NCBI GenBank assembly: GCA_947503145.1
Contig: CANNCP010000009.1
Span: forward strand, 62,001 to 126,000
DNA length: 64,000 bases
From: an uncultured Roseovarius sp.
GTDB taxonomy: Bacteria > Pseudomonadota > Alphaproteobacteria > Rhodobacterales > Rhodobacteraceae
Direction: 5' to 3'
Part shown: positions 17,411 to 28,252 of the stretch, piece by piece
Layout of the letters: each line of letters opens with the position of its first letter
How positions within the stretch are numbered: the stretch's first letter is position 1
The notes under the pieces: model-generated
The model's input: the letters and a program-made list of their open reading frames with translations, nothing else
Told to the model about the DNA's origin: nothing
Database searches by the model: none
Translations under genes and position numbers: made by a program

Positions 17411-18010
17411 TCAGGCCAGAGCTTGTGCCACCGCCCGCCGCAGGTTAGGCAGAAGGTCCGTCTCGAACCACGGATTACGCTTCAGCCACGCGGTGTTGCG
17501 CCATGACGGATGCGGCAAGGCAAAGGTGGCGGGCGCAAGATCGCGCCAACCGGCGACTACTTGTGTCATTGGTTTCGAGGTGCCGAGGTGCCGCTTGATG
17601 GCGTAGCCGCCAACAACCAGCCTCAGCCGGACCTCGCCGATCTCGTCCAGGGCGCGGTCATGCCATGTTTCCCAGCATATCGGCGGCGGGGGCAGGTCAG
17701 AGCCCTTGGCGTCGTAACCCGGCCAGCAGAAGGCGGTCGGCAGGATGCTGACGAGCGCCTGATCGTAAAACGTATCTGAATCGATACCCATCCAATCGCG
17801 CAGCCGATCTCCTGATCTGTCGTGGAATGGCCACCCGGTTTCATGCACCCGCCGCCCCGGTGCCTGGCCCGCGATCAAAATGCGGGTCTGCGGCTGAAAC
17901 CAGACAACCGGTCGGGGGCTGTGACGGGTCGCCGTCGCTGCAAAGCGTTCCCGGCAAAGCATGCAGCTACGGATTTCGTCGACAAGGGGTGTTGGCCGGA
18001 GAGGCTTCAT
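17411..18010 (-). CDS. Uracil-DNA glycosylase-like family protein
   Basis: This 199-residue protein starts MKPLRPTPLVDE at 18010; longer in-frame starts add sequence that does not look coding. Two motifs place it in the UDG superfamily: IAGQAPGRRVHETG near residues 51-64 corresponds to the catalytic GExPG loop, and LPHPSWRN near 161-168 to the HPS motif. An early CxxC segment (CMLCRERF) resembles the iron-sulphur ligands of family 4/5 enzymes, but only part of a four-cysteine set is visible. It may excise uracil or related bases, or be a non-catalytic relative. The neighbouring genes do not help. Confidence 0.8.
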   Translation of the reverse strand: MKPLRPTPLVDEIRSCMLCRERFAATATRHSPRPVVWFQPQTRILIAGQAPGRRVHETGWPFHDRSGDRLRDWMGIDSDTFYDQALVSILPTAFCWPGYDAKGSDLPPPPICWETWHDRALDEIGEVRLRLVVGGYAIKRHLGTSKPMTQVVAGWRDLAPATFALPHPSWRNTAWLKRNPWFETDLLPNLRRAVAQALA

Positions 18011-18231
18011 GGTCAGGGTGTCGTTTGTTCTATGGCCCATCATACCTCTGGCGGGACGGCTTCGGCAATCACCAACGAAGATGCCGAGGGCAGCGAGGGC
18101 GCAAAATCGTCCCGACAAAGGCCGGTTACCGTGAAGAAACCGTATGTTTTCGCGGTAGAGCCAATTCCAATGGGGCGCGATACTCTGATACGGTCACGCT
18201 GGCGCAGGGGCGCAATGGAAGGTGAGGCAAA

Positions 18232-19032
18232 ATGGACCAAACATCGCTCGATATGGCGCACGCCGCGATGCAGGAAGCCCCCGAGGCGGCGGCGCCTCGC
18301 ATGGCTTTCTACCAGACCCTCGCCGATACCGAGCTATACCTGCTGCTGGAGACCGAGGTCGAGGCAGGTGGAGGCGAGATCACGCCGCAGCTCTATTCCG
18401 TCGAGGGGTGTCAGTACGCGCTGGCCTTTGATGATGCCACCCGCCTTGCGAATTTCGCCGAAGCTGCGGCACCCTACGCGGCCCTGCCCGGTCGCGTGCT
18501 GGCGCAGATGTTGGGCGCGCAGTCGATCGGCGTCGGCGTCAATCTGGGCGTGGCGCCTTCGTCGATCCTGATCCCCCCCGAGGCGGTGCGCTGGCTGGTC
18601 GAGACGCTGGCGCGTCCCGCTCCTGCCCGGACCGAAATGCGGGCCGAGGCGCTGGAGCCGCCGGGGGATGTGCCCGAGCCGCTGCTGATGGCGCTTGATG
18701 CCAAGCTGGCGCGCGCAGGCGGGTTGGCGCATTCGGCCTATCTCGTGGGCTTGCGCTATGCCGACGGGGGGGCAGGCCATCTGCTGGCTTTTGTGGATGC
18801 CGTGCCCGACGCAGAGGATGCGCTGGCGCGGTCCATCTCCGAGGCGCTCGTCTTTTCGGGCGTCGAGGCGGGCGCGCTCGATGTGGCGTTCATAGCCGCC
18901 GATGATCCGGTGGCCGCCAGGCTGGCCCGGGTGGGGCTGCGGTTCGACCTGCCTGAGCCACCACAGGTGCCCGAGCAGGCCGCGCCTGCCGCGCCGGGCA
19001 TGGATCCGGACCGGCCGCCGATCCTGAAATAG
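18232..19032 (+). CDS. SseB-family protein
   Basis: This 266-residue soluble protein has an N-terminal SseB domain (about residues 20-125, with FYQTLADTELYLLLE and FDDATRLANFAE) and a weaker C-terminal half of SseB-C type. SseB was named from enhanced serine sensitivity in E. coli; the molecular role is not known. The start follows GGAAGGTGAGG. The gene is divergent from the UDG-like gene across a 221-bp gap, and convergent with ghrA 40 bp downstream. The alanine- and proline-rich C-terminus looks disordered. No catalytic motif is seen. Confidence 0.82.
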   Translation: MDQTSLDMAHAAMQEAPEAAAPRMAFYQTLADTELYLLLETEVEAGGGEITPQLYSVEGCQYALAFDDATRLANFAEAAAPYAALPGRVLAQMLGAQSIGVGVNLGVAPSSILIPPEAVRWLVETLARPAPARTEMRAEALEPPGDVPEPLLMALDAKLARAGGLAHSAYLVGLRYADGGAGHLLAFVDAVPDAEDALARSISEALVFSGVEAGALDVAFIAADDPVAARLARVGLRFDLPEPPQVPEQAAPAAPGMDPDRPPILK

Positions 19033-19072
19033 CCGTCTCTTTCGCTCTTGCGGGCGTCTTGGCCGGGTCCGG

Positions 19073-20005
19073 TCAGTACCCGGCTCTGCGGTCCACGAGA
19101 TGCATAAATGGCTCGCCTGCCTCCCCGCGGCGGACGTTCTCGGCGATTACGCGAGAGGCCGTGCGGGGGCGCGTTTCGGACGCAATATGCGGGGTCACGG
19201 TTACCTGCGGGTGCCCCCAGTAGGGATGATCCGTCGGCAGCGGCTCGATGCGGAATACATCGAGCGTGGCATGGCCGATCTGCCCGCTGTCCAGCGCCGC
19301 CAGTAATGTGTCGTCGTTGATCAGCGGCCCGCGTCCGGGATTCAGGATCACCGCGCCGCGCGGCATGAGCGCGAGGGTTTCGGCATTCAGCAGGTTTTCC
19401 GTCTCTGACGTCAACGGCAGCAGCAACACGACGATCTCGGCAGTGCCGAGCGCCTGGCGCAGGCCGTCCATACCGTGCAGGCAGGTCACGCCCTCGACGG
19501 ATTTCTCCGACCGGCTCCAGCCGGTCACCGGAAAGCCGATCTGCGCCAGCGTCTGTGCGCAGGCCGTCCCCAGCGCACCGAGACCCAGTACCGTCACGGG
19601 CCGGTCAGACGCCAGTGGCGGGGCCACGTCGCGCCAGATACCGTCCTGCCCGTGCAGATGCGTGTCGATCCCCAGATGATGGCGCAGCGTGTGGCCTGTC
19701 ACCCATTCGACCATGCCCTGGGTCAGCCCGTCGTCGACCATCCGCGCCAGCGGCTGGGTGAGGGTCTGGTTGCCCACCACATCCTCGACCCCGGCCCAGA
19801 GGTTCAGCACCGCCTTGGTGCGCGTGTAGGGTGCGAAATCCTGCACCGCGCCGTTAGGGGCGTAGATGATGTAATCGACCGCTTCCGGGGCGATGTCAGT
19901 GGCCAGATGCGCCTTGACCCCGACCTCGGCGAGAGCGGTACGCAAGGGGGTTTCGTAGATGCGCCAGCGGTCAGGCTTGGCGGCAAACAGGATATTGACG
20001 GACAT
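19073..20005 (-). CDS. ghrA: Glyoxylate/hydroxypyruvate reductase A
   Basis: This 310-residue D-2-hydroxyacid dehydrogenase reduces glyoxylate and hydroxypyruvate with NAD(P)H. The nucleotide fold motif VLGLGALGTACAQ is near residues 139-151. The catalytic residues are visible: Arg in LNPGRGPLIN, Glu in FRIEPLP, and His in VTPHIASE. The divergent GhrA subgroup is indicated by the short N-terminal domain and the WAGVEDVV segment. The start is 6 bp after the rodA stop, so it is probably transcribed as the last gene of the mre-mrdA-rodA operon, a metabolic passenger in a cell-shape operon. Confidence 0.92.
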   Translation of the reverse strand: MSVNILFAAKPDRWRIYETPLRTALAEVGVKAHLATDIAPEAVDYIIYAPNGAVQDFAPYTRTKAVLNLWAGVEDVVGNQTLTQPLARMVDDGLTQGMVEWVTGHTLRHHLGIDTHLHGQDGIWRDVAPPLASDRPVTVLGLGALGTACAQTLAQIGFPVTGWSRSEKSVEGVTCLHGMDGLRQALGTAEIVVLLLPLTSETENLLNAETLALMPRGAVILNPGRGPLINDDTLLAALDSGQIGHATLDVFRIEPLPTDHPYWGHPQVTVTPHIASETRPRTASRVIAENVRRGEAGEPFMHLVDRRAGY

Positions 20006-20011
20006 AAACGA

Positions 20012-21151
20012 CTACCTTGGTCTGTGGACATGTGCGCTTTGGACCATGCCAAAGCCGAGAAGCAGGATCAGCATAGCGGAGCCACCGTAGCTGACCAGTG
20101 GCAAGGGCACGCCGACGACCGGAGCGAGGCCCATGACCATCGACATGTTGACCGCAAAGAAGAGAAAGAAGGTCGCGGCGATCCCGAAGGTCAACAGCGC
20201 CGAGAACCGATCGCGATTGGCCAGCGCCGAGGCAATGCAGAAAACGATGATCAGTGCATAGAGGCCAAGCAGAGAGATCGCCCCGATGAACCCGAATTCC
20301 TCGGCCAGCGTGGTAAAGATGAAATCGGTGTGTTTCTCGGGCAGGAAATTCAGCCGCGATTGTGTGCCCTGCATAAAGCCCCGCCCCGTCCAGCCGCCGG
20401 AGCCGAGCGCGATCTTGGACTGGGTGATGTGATAGCCCGCGCCCAGCGGGTCGCTGGACGGGTCGAGAAATGTGTCGATCCGGCGAAACTGGTAATCGGC
20501 TAGCAATTGCCAGTCGGTGCCGCGACTCTTGATCGCTGCCGTCACCAGCCCGATGCCTGCTGCCGTCACACCGGCAAAATAGGCCCAGTGCACACCGGCC
20601 AGGAACATCATGATCCCGCCCGCCGCGATCAGCAGGATTGCGGTCCCGAGGTCGGGCTGCTTGAGCACCAGATAGACCGGCACCATGATCAGGAGGACGG
20701 GAAAAATCACCCAGACGAGGCGGGATGTACGCCCCAGGGGCAGCCAGTCGTAATAGGCCGCCAGCAGCATCACCAGCGTGATCTTCATCATCTCCGAAGG
20801 TTGCAGGCGCATGAATCCCAGGTCGATCCACCGTTGCGCGCCCATGCCCACGCTGCCGAAAAGCTCTACCGCCACAAGCAGCACCAGCGACACGGCATAG
20901 GCCACCACCGAGATGTTGCGCCAGAACCAGATCGGCACCATCGCGACGACCATCATCAGGCTGAATCCGAGGGCAAAGCGCTTCATCTGGACTTCGGACC
21001 AGGGCGTATAGGAGCCGCCCGCGACGGAATAGAGCATCAGGAACCCGATGCAGGAAACCGCCGTGAGCAGTACCGCGAGCGGCCAGTTGACATAGAGGAT
21101 CTTGCGCGGGCCGGTCGGGACGGATTTTACCGTATATTCAAGATAGCTCAT
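20012..21151 (-). CDS. rodA: Rod-shape peptidoglycan glycosyltransferase RodA
   Basis: This 379-residue SEDS-family integral membrane enzyme polymerises lipid II glycan strands in the elongasome. About ten hydrophobic segments are visible. The conserved region EKHTDFIFTTLAEEFGFIG carries the family's acidic residues, and VPLPLVSYGGSAM near the C-terminus is a SEDS signature. The start ATG overlaps the mrdA stop (ATGA). It works with the class B transpeptidase encoded just upstream and with MreBCD, all in the same operon. Confidence 0.97.
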   Translation of the reverse strand: MSYLEYTVKSVPTGPRKILYVNWPLAVLLTAVSCIGFLMLYSVAGGSYTPWSEVQMKRFALGFSLMMVVAMVPIWFWRNISVVAYAVSLVLLVAVELFGSVGMGAQRWIDLGFMRLQPSEMMKITLVMLLAAYYDWLPLGRTSRLVWVIFPVLLIMVPVYLVLKQPDLGTAILLIAAGGIMMFLAGVHWAYFAGVTAAGIGLVTAAIKSRGTDWQLLADYQFRRIDTFLDPSSDPLGAGYHITQSKIALGSGGWTGRGFMQGTQSRLNFLPEKHTDFIFTTLAEEFGFIGAISLLGLYALIIVFCIASALANRDRFSALLTFGIAATFFLFFAVNMSMVMGLAPVVGVPLPLVSYGGSAMLILLLGFGMVQSAHVHRPR

Positions 21152-23088
21152 GCCCGGTCCTTGTCCATTTCGGCCCGGCTCAGCTGATCCTCGCGCAGCT
21201 TTTTCTGCTGGGTCCGGATACGCCCGCGGTCCTTGCTTGGATAGGCTTCGAGCGGCGGATCGTCACCATAGAGCGCCTGCAGCGTGATGTCACGGGCAAT
21301 GGGGGCCGCGACCGTGGACCCGCCGCCGCCATGTTCGACCACAACCGAAACGGCGATTTTTGGCGCGTCGAACGGGGCGAAATTGACAAAGAGGGCGTGA
21401 TCACGCCGTTCCCACGGCAGATCCTGGTTACGTACCACGCCTGAGGCGCGTTCGGCGGAGGTGATGTTGCGGACCTGGCTGGTGCCGGTCTTGCCGGCCA
21501 TGCGAAAGGCGTCTTTGATGATCCGGCTGCCATAGGCTGTGCCGCGCCGGTTGTTGGACACCTCGAACATCGCACGGCGTATCTGGCGCAGGTTGTTCTC
21601 GTTCAGGCCCAGGGACTCGCCGCGTCCGGTGGGCGTCTCGATTCCGTCGATGGATTTGATCAGCCGCGGCTCCACTTGCCGACCCGTCGCGATCCGCGCG
21701 GTCATGATCGCCAGTTGCAGCGGTGACGCTAGCGTAAAACCCTGGCCGATGGACGCGTTCACGCTGTCGCCGATCACCCATTCCTGCCCGCGCGCGCCGC
21801 GCTTCCAATTCTTGGTTGGCATCAGGCCCTTGGCCACGCTGGTCATGGGCAGATCATGCTGCACCCCGAGCCCGAGGCGATTGGCCATTGCTGTGATCTT
21901 CTCGATCCCGGTCCGCAGTGCCATTTCGTAAAAATAGACATCGCAGCTCTCGCGCAGCGAGCGTTGCAGATCGACATTGCCGTGCCCGGCGCGCCGCCAG
22001 CAGTGGAACTTGCGACCGCTTACTTCCAGATGGCCGGGGCAGTATACAGTGTCGTCGGGCTGCGCCTGACCGTCCTCCATCGCCGCCAGCGCCGTCACCA
22101 TCTTGAAGGTCGAGCCGGGCGGATAGACGCCCTGTACCGCCTTGTTCGGCAGGGGACGAAACTTGTTGTCCAGAAGCGCCTGGTAATCTGCGACCGAAAT
22201 CCCCCGCACAAAGAGGTTCGAATCGAATCCCGGCGCCGAGACACTGGCCAGGATATCGCCGGTCTCGCAATCGATCACCACCGCCGCCGCGCTCTCGCCC
22301 GAGAGGCGCGCATTGATATAAGATTGCAGGGCGCTGTCTGTGGTGATCTGGATATCCTTGCCCGGCTCGCCCTCGCGGCGGCTCAGTTCGCGCATGACGC
22401 GGCCCGCGGCGTTCTGCTCGACCCGTTTTGTGCCGGCCTTGCCGCGCAGCATGTCCTCACGCTGTTTCTCCAGCCCGACCTTGCCGATCTGGAAGCGCGG
22501 AATCAGCAGCAGTTGGTCGGGCGCGTCTATCTTTTCCAGGTCATAGTCGCTGACCGGGCCGACATAGCCCACCAGATGCGCATATTCGTCACGCATCGGG
22601 TAGCGACGCGACAGTCCCACCTCGGGGCGCACGCCGGGCAGGGCTGGGGCATTGACGGCGACGCGGCTCAGCGCCTCCCAGCTGACGCGGTCGGCAATGG
22701 TGGCAGGATGCAGGGATGAGCGGCGCATTTCCTCGCGCGCGCGGTTCAATTCGTCGGGGTCCAGTTCGATCAGTTGCGACAGGCGGGCGATCACCGCATC
22801 CACATCGCCGGCCTCTTCGCGCTCCATCATGATCCGGTAGGAGGGGACATTCGCGGCCACGACCAGGCCATTGCGGTCAAAGATCTCGCCGCGGGCGGGC
22901 GGGATCAGGCGAATCTTGATCCGGTTCTCGTCGGCCAGAAGGCGGAATTGATCGGCTTCCTCGATCTGTAGATGGCGCATCCGCCAGCCGAGCAGCCCCA
23001 GAAATCCGACCTGCCCCGCCCCGAGAATCAGGCCTCGGCGGTTGATCCGCTTGTGGCTGAGGATGGATTCGCGTCCCGGACGTCTCAT
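21148..23088 (-). CDS. mrdA: Penicillin-binding protein 2 (peptidoglycan D,D-transpeptidase)
   Basis: This 646-residue class B PBP cross-links peptidoglycan during side-wall elongation. I use the start MRRPGRESI at 23088 because it overlaps the mreD stop by 4 bp; a reading to 23301 lies inside mreD. One membrane anchor is at about residues 19-34. The dimerisation domain contains RGEIFDRNG near 66-74. The transpeptidase motifs are PGSTFK (Ser326), SCD in RESCDVYFY, and KTGTS. It is paired with RodA, whose gene overlaps by 4 bp. Confidence 0.97.
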   Translation of the reverse strand: MRRPGRESILSHKRINRRGLILGAGQVGFLGLLGWRMRHLQIEEADQFRLLADENRIKIRLIPPARGEIFDRNGLVVAANVPSYRIMMEREEAGDVDAVIARLSQLIELDPDELNRAREEMRRSSLHPATIADRVSWEALSRVAVNAPALPGVRPEVGLSRRYPMRDEYAHLVGYVGPVSDYDLEKIDAPDQLLLIPRFQIGKVGLEKQREDMLRGKAGTKRVEQNAAGRVMRELSRREGEPGKDIQITTDSALQSYINARLSGESAAAVVIDCETGDILASVSAPGFDSNLFVRGISVADYQALLDNKFRPLPNKAVQGVYPPGSTFKMVTALAAMEDGQAQPDDTVYCPGHLEVSGRKFHCWRRAGHGNVDLQRSLRESCDVYFYEMALRTGIEKITAMANRLGLGVQHDLPMTSVAKGLMPTKNWKRGARGQEWVIGDSVNASIGQGFTLASPLQLAIMTARIATGRQVEPRLIKSIDGIETPTGRGESLGLNENNLRQIRRAMFEVSNNRRGTAYGSRIIKDAFRMAGKTGTSQVRNITSAERASGVVRNQDLPWERRDHALFVNFAPFDAPKIAVSVVVEHGGGGSTVAAPIARDITLQALYGDDPPLEAYPSKDRGRIRTQQKKLREDQLSRAEMDKDRA

Positions 23089-23624
23089 GCGCGTTGCCTC
23101 ATTCTGAACGGCGCACCCGGTTTGATCTTGCGCACGCCCAGCAGCAGGGTGGAGGCCAGCACAACCAGCGGATAGACTAGGATCGTACCGATCACCTGCA
23201 TCAGACTCAGGCCCAGCGGCGCCTGATCCACCAGCAGGACAGCCAGTATCAGACGTTCCGACAGGGTCAGAGCCACAAGGACAATACTCACGGTCAGCCA
23301 TTCAGGACCAAAGCCCAGGTCGCGCAATCCCCCGGCGCGCGCCTTCAGCGCCTGAGTGCCCATCAACACCAATGCAGCCCACAGCCCCGGCGGGCGCTGA
23401 AACAGCAAATCCGTAAGCAGGACCATCGCGGCAATCAGCAGCGCTGGCGCAAACTCGGGCCGCCGCAATACCCACACGCAGCTGAGGGCCAGTATCAGGT
23501 CCGGCCCCGCCCAGCCCCGTGGCACCGTATCGAGCGGCAGCAGGCGCCAGAAAATCACCATCAGGCAGAGCGCAACAAAGAGCGCGCGCATCGACCATAG
23601 CCGGGCTTGTGTCAGTTCAGCCAT
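23085..23624 (-). CDS. mreD: Rod shape-determining protein MreD
   Basis: This small hydrophobic protein of 179 residues starts MAELTQARLW at 23624, where it overlaps the mreC end by 8 bp. Five or so membrane segments are visible, as expected for MreD. It links MreC to the rest of the elongasome in the inner membrane. Sequence conservation is low in the family, so the call relies on length, hydrophobicity and its place between mreC and mrdA. A longer reading to 23687 would run into mreC and is not supported. Confidence 0.93.
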   Translation of the reverse strand: MAELTQARLWSMRALFVALCLMVIFWRLLPLDTVPRGWAGPDLILALSCVWVLRRPEFAPALLIAAMVLLTDLLFQRPPGLWAALVLMGTQALKARAGGLRDLGFGPEWLTVSIVLVALTLSERLILAVLLVDQAPLGLSLMQVIGTILVYPLVVLASTLLLGVRKIKPGAPFRMRQRA

Positions 23625-24534
23625 TACTGCTCTCCACGTCGGCTGATTCGGGCGGCATTTCGCTGCCCGGCAGGGTGGCCGGGGCAATCATGTCACCGGG
23701 GGTTTCGATCCGCTGGCTGCCGTGATCGCGCAGTACCCGCAGGAATTCGAGCCGCTCGTAATCGGCCGCCAGGCGCAGCCGTCTGCGCCCGCCGGGGTCT
23801 TCGGCGATGCTGCCCACCAGCAGTCCCGCCGGAAAGACCCCGCCATCGCCCGATGTGATCACCCTGTCACCGGGACGTATCTGGCCTGCATCTTCGAGAA
23901 AGTCGATCAGCGGCGCGGCGGAGTTGTCACCCATCACCAGCGCGACCTGCCCGGATGGCTGCACGATGACCGGGATTCGGCTGGAGGTATCTGTCAGCAG
24001 CAGCACGCGCGACGTGTTTTGCCCGACACCCGAGATACGCCCGACCAGCCCCAGCCCGTCCATCGCGGCCCAGCCATCGACGATGCCATCCCGTGCGCCC
24101 ACATTCAGCACCACAGATTGCCGGAAGGGCGATCCGCTATCGGCGCTGACGACACCCGTCACGAAGGTCAGACGCGGATCGAGCCGCACATTGTTGAGGT
24201 CAAGCAGGCGGGCATTTTCCTGCTCCAATTGCAGCGCGGCCTCTTTCCATGCCTTCATTTGCTGCAATTCGCGGCGCAATTCCTGATTCTGCTTGTAGAT
24301 GCGGTCGTAGCTCTGAAAGTCACGCACGACGTTCACGAACGCGGTGACAGGGGCCATCATCCAGTCGAAATTCGGCACGACTGTGTCCACCACCTGTGCG
24401 CGAAACCGTTCGACTCGCGGGCTGTCGATCCGCCACAGCAGAAAGAGACCCAGCAGACACACCAGCAAAAGCCCCGTCAACAGCCGTTTCAGAGGGCCGG
24501 TGAAATTGTCGCTTTGGGTCCTGTCCTTGGCCAA
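23617..24534 (-). CDS. mreC: Rod shape-determining protein MreC
   Basis: This 305-residue protein is anchored by one membrane segment (LLTGLLLVCLLGLFLLW, about residues 14-30), followed by a coiled coil (NQELRREL...QLEQENARLLDL) and a beta-rich periplasmic domain. It scaffolds the elongasome by contacting PBP2. The sequence NVGARDGIVDGWAAMDGLGL is the usual MreC core. The C-terminal tail after about residue 280 is polar and probably disordered. It follows mreB after a 128-bp gap, larger than the other gaps in the operon, so an additional promoter or processing site is possible there. Confidence 0.95.
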   Translation of the reverse strand: MAKDRTQSDNFTGPLKRLLTGLLLVCLLGLFLLWRIDSPRVERFRAQVVDTVVPNFDWMMAPVTAFVNVVRDFQSYDRIYKQNQELRRELQQMKAWKEAALQLEQENARLLDLNNVRLDPRLTFVTGVVSADSGSPFRQSVVLNVGARDGIVDGWAAMDGLGLVGRISGVGQNTSRVLLLTDTSSRIPVIVQPSGQVALVMGDNSAAPLIDFLEDAGQIRPGDRVITSGDGGVFPAGLLVGSIAEDPGGRRRLRLAADYERLEFLRVLRDHGSQRIETPGDMIAPATLPGSEMPPESADVESSNG

Positions 24535-24662
24535 CCGGCACCTCTTGGGTCAGGGGTGGTGGCGGTTTAGTCCATCGTGCCACAAATAGCACAAAGTGCC
24601 GCCGGTCCAGAATTTTTGAGCGCGACCTTCAGGCGCCCGCAAAGGCGGGCATCCAAGCCGTC

Positions 24663-25826
<1,164 letters not shown>

Positions 25827-25904
25827 TCATGCCGCCGGTACGTCGACCCCGTTGAGTCGCCGCGTTGCCCACTTTAGGCTGCGAAGGCAACGCAAGAGGT
25901 GCAA

Positions 25905-26111
25905 ATGTTCATTGTCATCGGCCTTATCCTAGCCTTCGTACTGGTGCTGGTCTTTTCCAATCGGCGCACGCGCAATTGTCGCTGGCGCGAGAACCGCACG
26001 CAGGATGTGGGGCGCGCGCGGTGCTATCGGTGCATGGCTTGTGGGGCAGAGGCCTTTACAACCAGCGGCAAACCGCCTTTGGATTGCCAGAGTAAATCCC
26101 CTGATCTGTGA
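25905..26111 (+). CDS. Small membrane-anchored protein with a CxxC zinc motif
   Basis: This 68-residue protein starts MFIVIGLILAFVLVLVF with AAGAGG 5 bp upstream. A single N-terminal membrane helix is followed by a basic, arginine-rich segment and a CYRCMACG knuckle, with one further cysteine near the C-terminus (LDCQSK). The arrangement suggests a membrane-bound zinc-ribbon. I do not recognise a named family. It is divergent from mreB and 7 bp before the DUF1989 gene, so it may be co-transcribed with the latter. Confidence 0.7.
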   Translation: MFIVIGLILAFVLVLVFSNRRTRNCRWRENRTQDVGRARCYRCMACGAEAFTTSGKPPLDCQSKSPDL

Positions 26112-26118
26112 GAGCCTC

Positions 26119-26985
26119 ATGACCGAACCCGCCCCCGCCCCCGAACCTGATGACGCAGCCGCCCGCCGCGCCGTAGTGCCGGTGATCTGCTATCCCAACG
26201 AAACGCTGCCGGTGCCCGATCTGGCGCTCTGTGCGCGGGCAAGGGCGGGCGCGGTCAAGGTCGACGAAGTGACCGTGCCCCCGCGCGAGGCGGCTTGTTT
26301 TCGCGTGGCGGCGGGGCAGTTCTTTCGCATCACGTCTGTTGAGGGTCCGCAGGTCGGTGACCTGAACCTGTGGAACGCGAATGATCTGAGCGAACGGTTC
26401 TATTCCGGCAAGTCGCGTGCGTTGCATGGCACGCACCTGACAAAGGGCGAGCGGATGTGGTCCAGCTTTCCGCATCTGCGCCCGATGGCGACGATCACGG
26501 GCGATACGCTGGAATGGTACGGGATGGATGCGTTCGGCGGCTCGGTGCATGATGTGATCGGCACGCGCTGCGACCCCTATACCGGCAATCTGCTGTCTGG
26601 CGCCCAGTATCACCATTGCTGTCATTCGAACCTGACGCGCGCCCTGGCGGATGAAACGGGGATGACCCTGCGCGAGGCCGAAAACCACGTGCATGACGTG
26701 CTGAATGTATTCATGTGCACCGGGTTCACCCGCGACACCGGGCAGTATTTCATGAAGGCCAGCCCGGTGCGCCCCGGCGACCACATCGAGTTTTTTGCCG
26801 AGATCGACCTGCTGGGCGCGCTCAGCGCCTGCCCGGGCGGCGATTGCTCGTCCGAGCATACCAGCGATCTGGCGCCTTGCCATCCGCTGCTGGTCGAGGT
26901 GTTCGCGCCGCAAGAGGGTACGCTTGCGGGTTGGGAAAGCCCGCTGCCCAACGGCTATGACCGCAGCCACGGGCGCGGGTCATGA
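26119..26985 (+). CDS. DUF1989 (urea carboxylase-associated) family protein
   Basis: This 288-residue protein begins MTEPAPAPEPDD. The DUF1989 core is seen as RITSVEGPQVGDLNLWNAND near residues 78-97, with FYSGKSRALHGTHL and the cysteine/histidine-rich YHHCCHSNL. Family members lie near urea carboxylase or amino acid genes and are thought to be metal-binding, but their reaction is not established. Here no urea carboxylase is adjacent; instead a small cupin overlaps the end by 4 bp (ATGA). The pair probably works on one substrate. The N-terminus is proline- and alanine-rich for about 15 residues. Confidence 0.87.
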   Translation: MTEPAPAPEPDDAAARRAVVPVICYPNETLPVPDLALCARARAGAVKVDEVTVPPREAACFRVAAGQFFRITSVEGPQVGDLNLWNANDLSERFYSGKSRALHGTHLTKGERMWSSFPHLRPMATITGDTLEWYGMDAFGGSVHDVIGTRCDPYTGNLLSGAQYHHCCHSNLTRALADETGMTLREAENHVHDVLNVFMCTGFTRDTGQYFMKASPVRPGDHIEFFAEIDLLGALSACPGGDCSSEHTSDLAPCHPLLVEVFAPQEGTLAGWESPLPNGYDRSHGRGS

Positions 26986-27353
26986 TTCGCTATACGCCCG
27001 GCTGTGATGTCGGCGCGCTTGTGGAATGGGCGCTCGATAATCCGGCGAGCGATTACGTCATCCAACGGGGCGCGCCCCGCACCTATGGCCGCCTTGATAC
27101 GGGCGGGCCGGGGCATCCTACCCGGTTCGGCATCTGGCGCTGCACTGTGGGCGCGTTCGAGTGCACCGAGCAGGGCGACGAACTGATGACCATCCTCGCC
27201 GGGTGCTGCCGCCTGACGGATCATGCGACCGGCGAGGTGCGGGATCTGGCGGTGGGTGACAGCCTGTACGTGCGCGACGGCAGCCGCGTGACGTGGGACG
27301 TGTCCGAGGAGGTGACAAAGGTGTTTCTCGGGTGGAAGGAGGGAGGGTACTAG
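26982..27353 (+). CDS. Small cupin-domain protein
   Basis: This 123-residue protein has a single RmlC-like cupin fold. The conserved pieces are WRCTVGAFECTEQGDELMTI (motif 1-like) and VGDSLYVRDGSRVTWDV (motif 2-like). The motif 1 histidines normal in metal-binding cupins are not obvious, so it resembles the Cupin_3/DUF861 group found beside ureidoglycolate and amidohydrolase genes. It overlaps the DUF1989 gene by 4 bp and is followed by 201 bp without a gene. Confidence 0.85.
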   Translation: MIRYTPGCDVGALVEWALDNPASDYVIQRGAPRTYGRLDTGGPGHPTRFGIWRCTVGAFECTEQGDELMTILAGCCRLTDHATGEVRDLAVGDSLYVRDGSRVTWDVSEEVTKVFLGWKEGGY

Positions 27354-27554
27354 GGGCACGGGGGCCAAGTGAGCTAGGTGGAAGGCTGAATACGCAGCCG
27401 TGGTGATTTTGACGCACGATACCAGGCAGCGGCTATGCCGACGAAGTGAGCTTTCGCTGCGTCTGCGCCCATGATTGCGTCTGAAGACCTGCGTTCAACG
27501 AACGGTGGTTTTGGGAGGGCTGGCCGAAGATTGTAATAGGGCAGCAGGCAAACG

Positions 27555-28195
<641 letters not shown>

Positions 28196-28230
28196 AAAAA
28201 AAAGGGCCCCGGATCGTTCCGAGGCCCTTC
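28196..28230 (-). terminator. Rho-independent terminator of ctaD
   Basis: On the minus strand the stem AAGGGCC...GGCCCTT (arms 28202-28208 and 28223-28229, with GG/CC pairs inside around a 6-base loop) is followed by eight T. It starts 23 bp after the ctaD stop codon and is the clearest intrinsic terminator in the first half of the window. Confidence 0.92.
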
Positions 28231-28252
28231 TTCGTGTGTGTCACGCCAATGC

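Noticed and set aside
21148-23301. Longer start for mrdA
   Set aside because: The extra 71 codons lie within mreD in another frame; the ATGA overlap at 23085-23088 gives the normal start.
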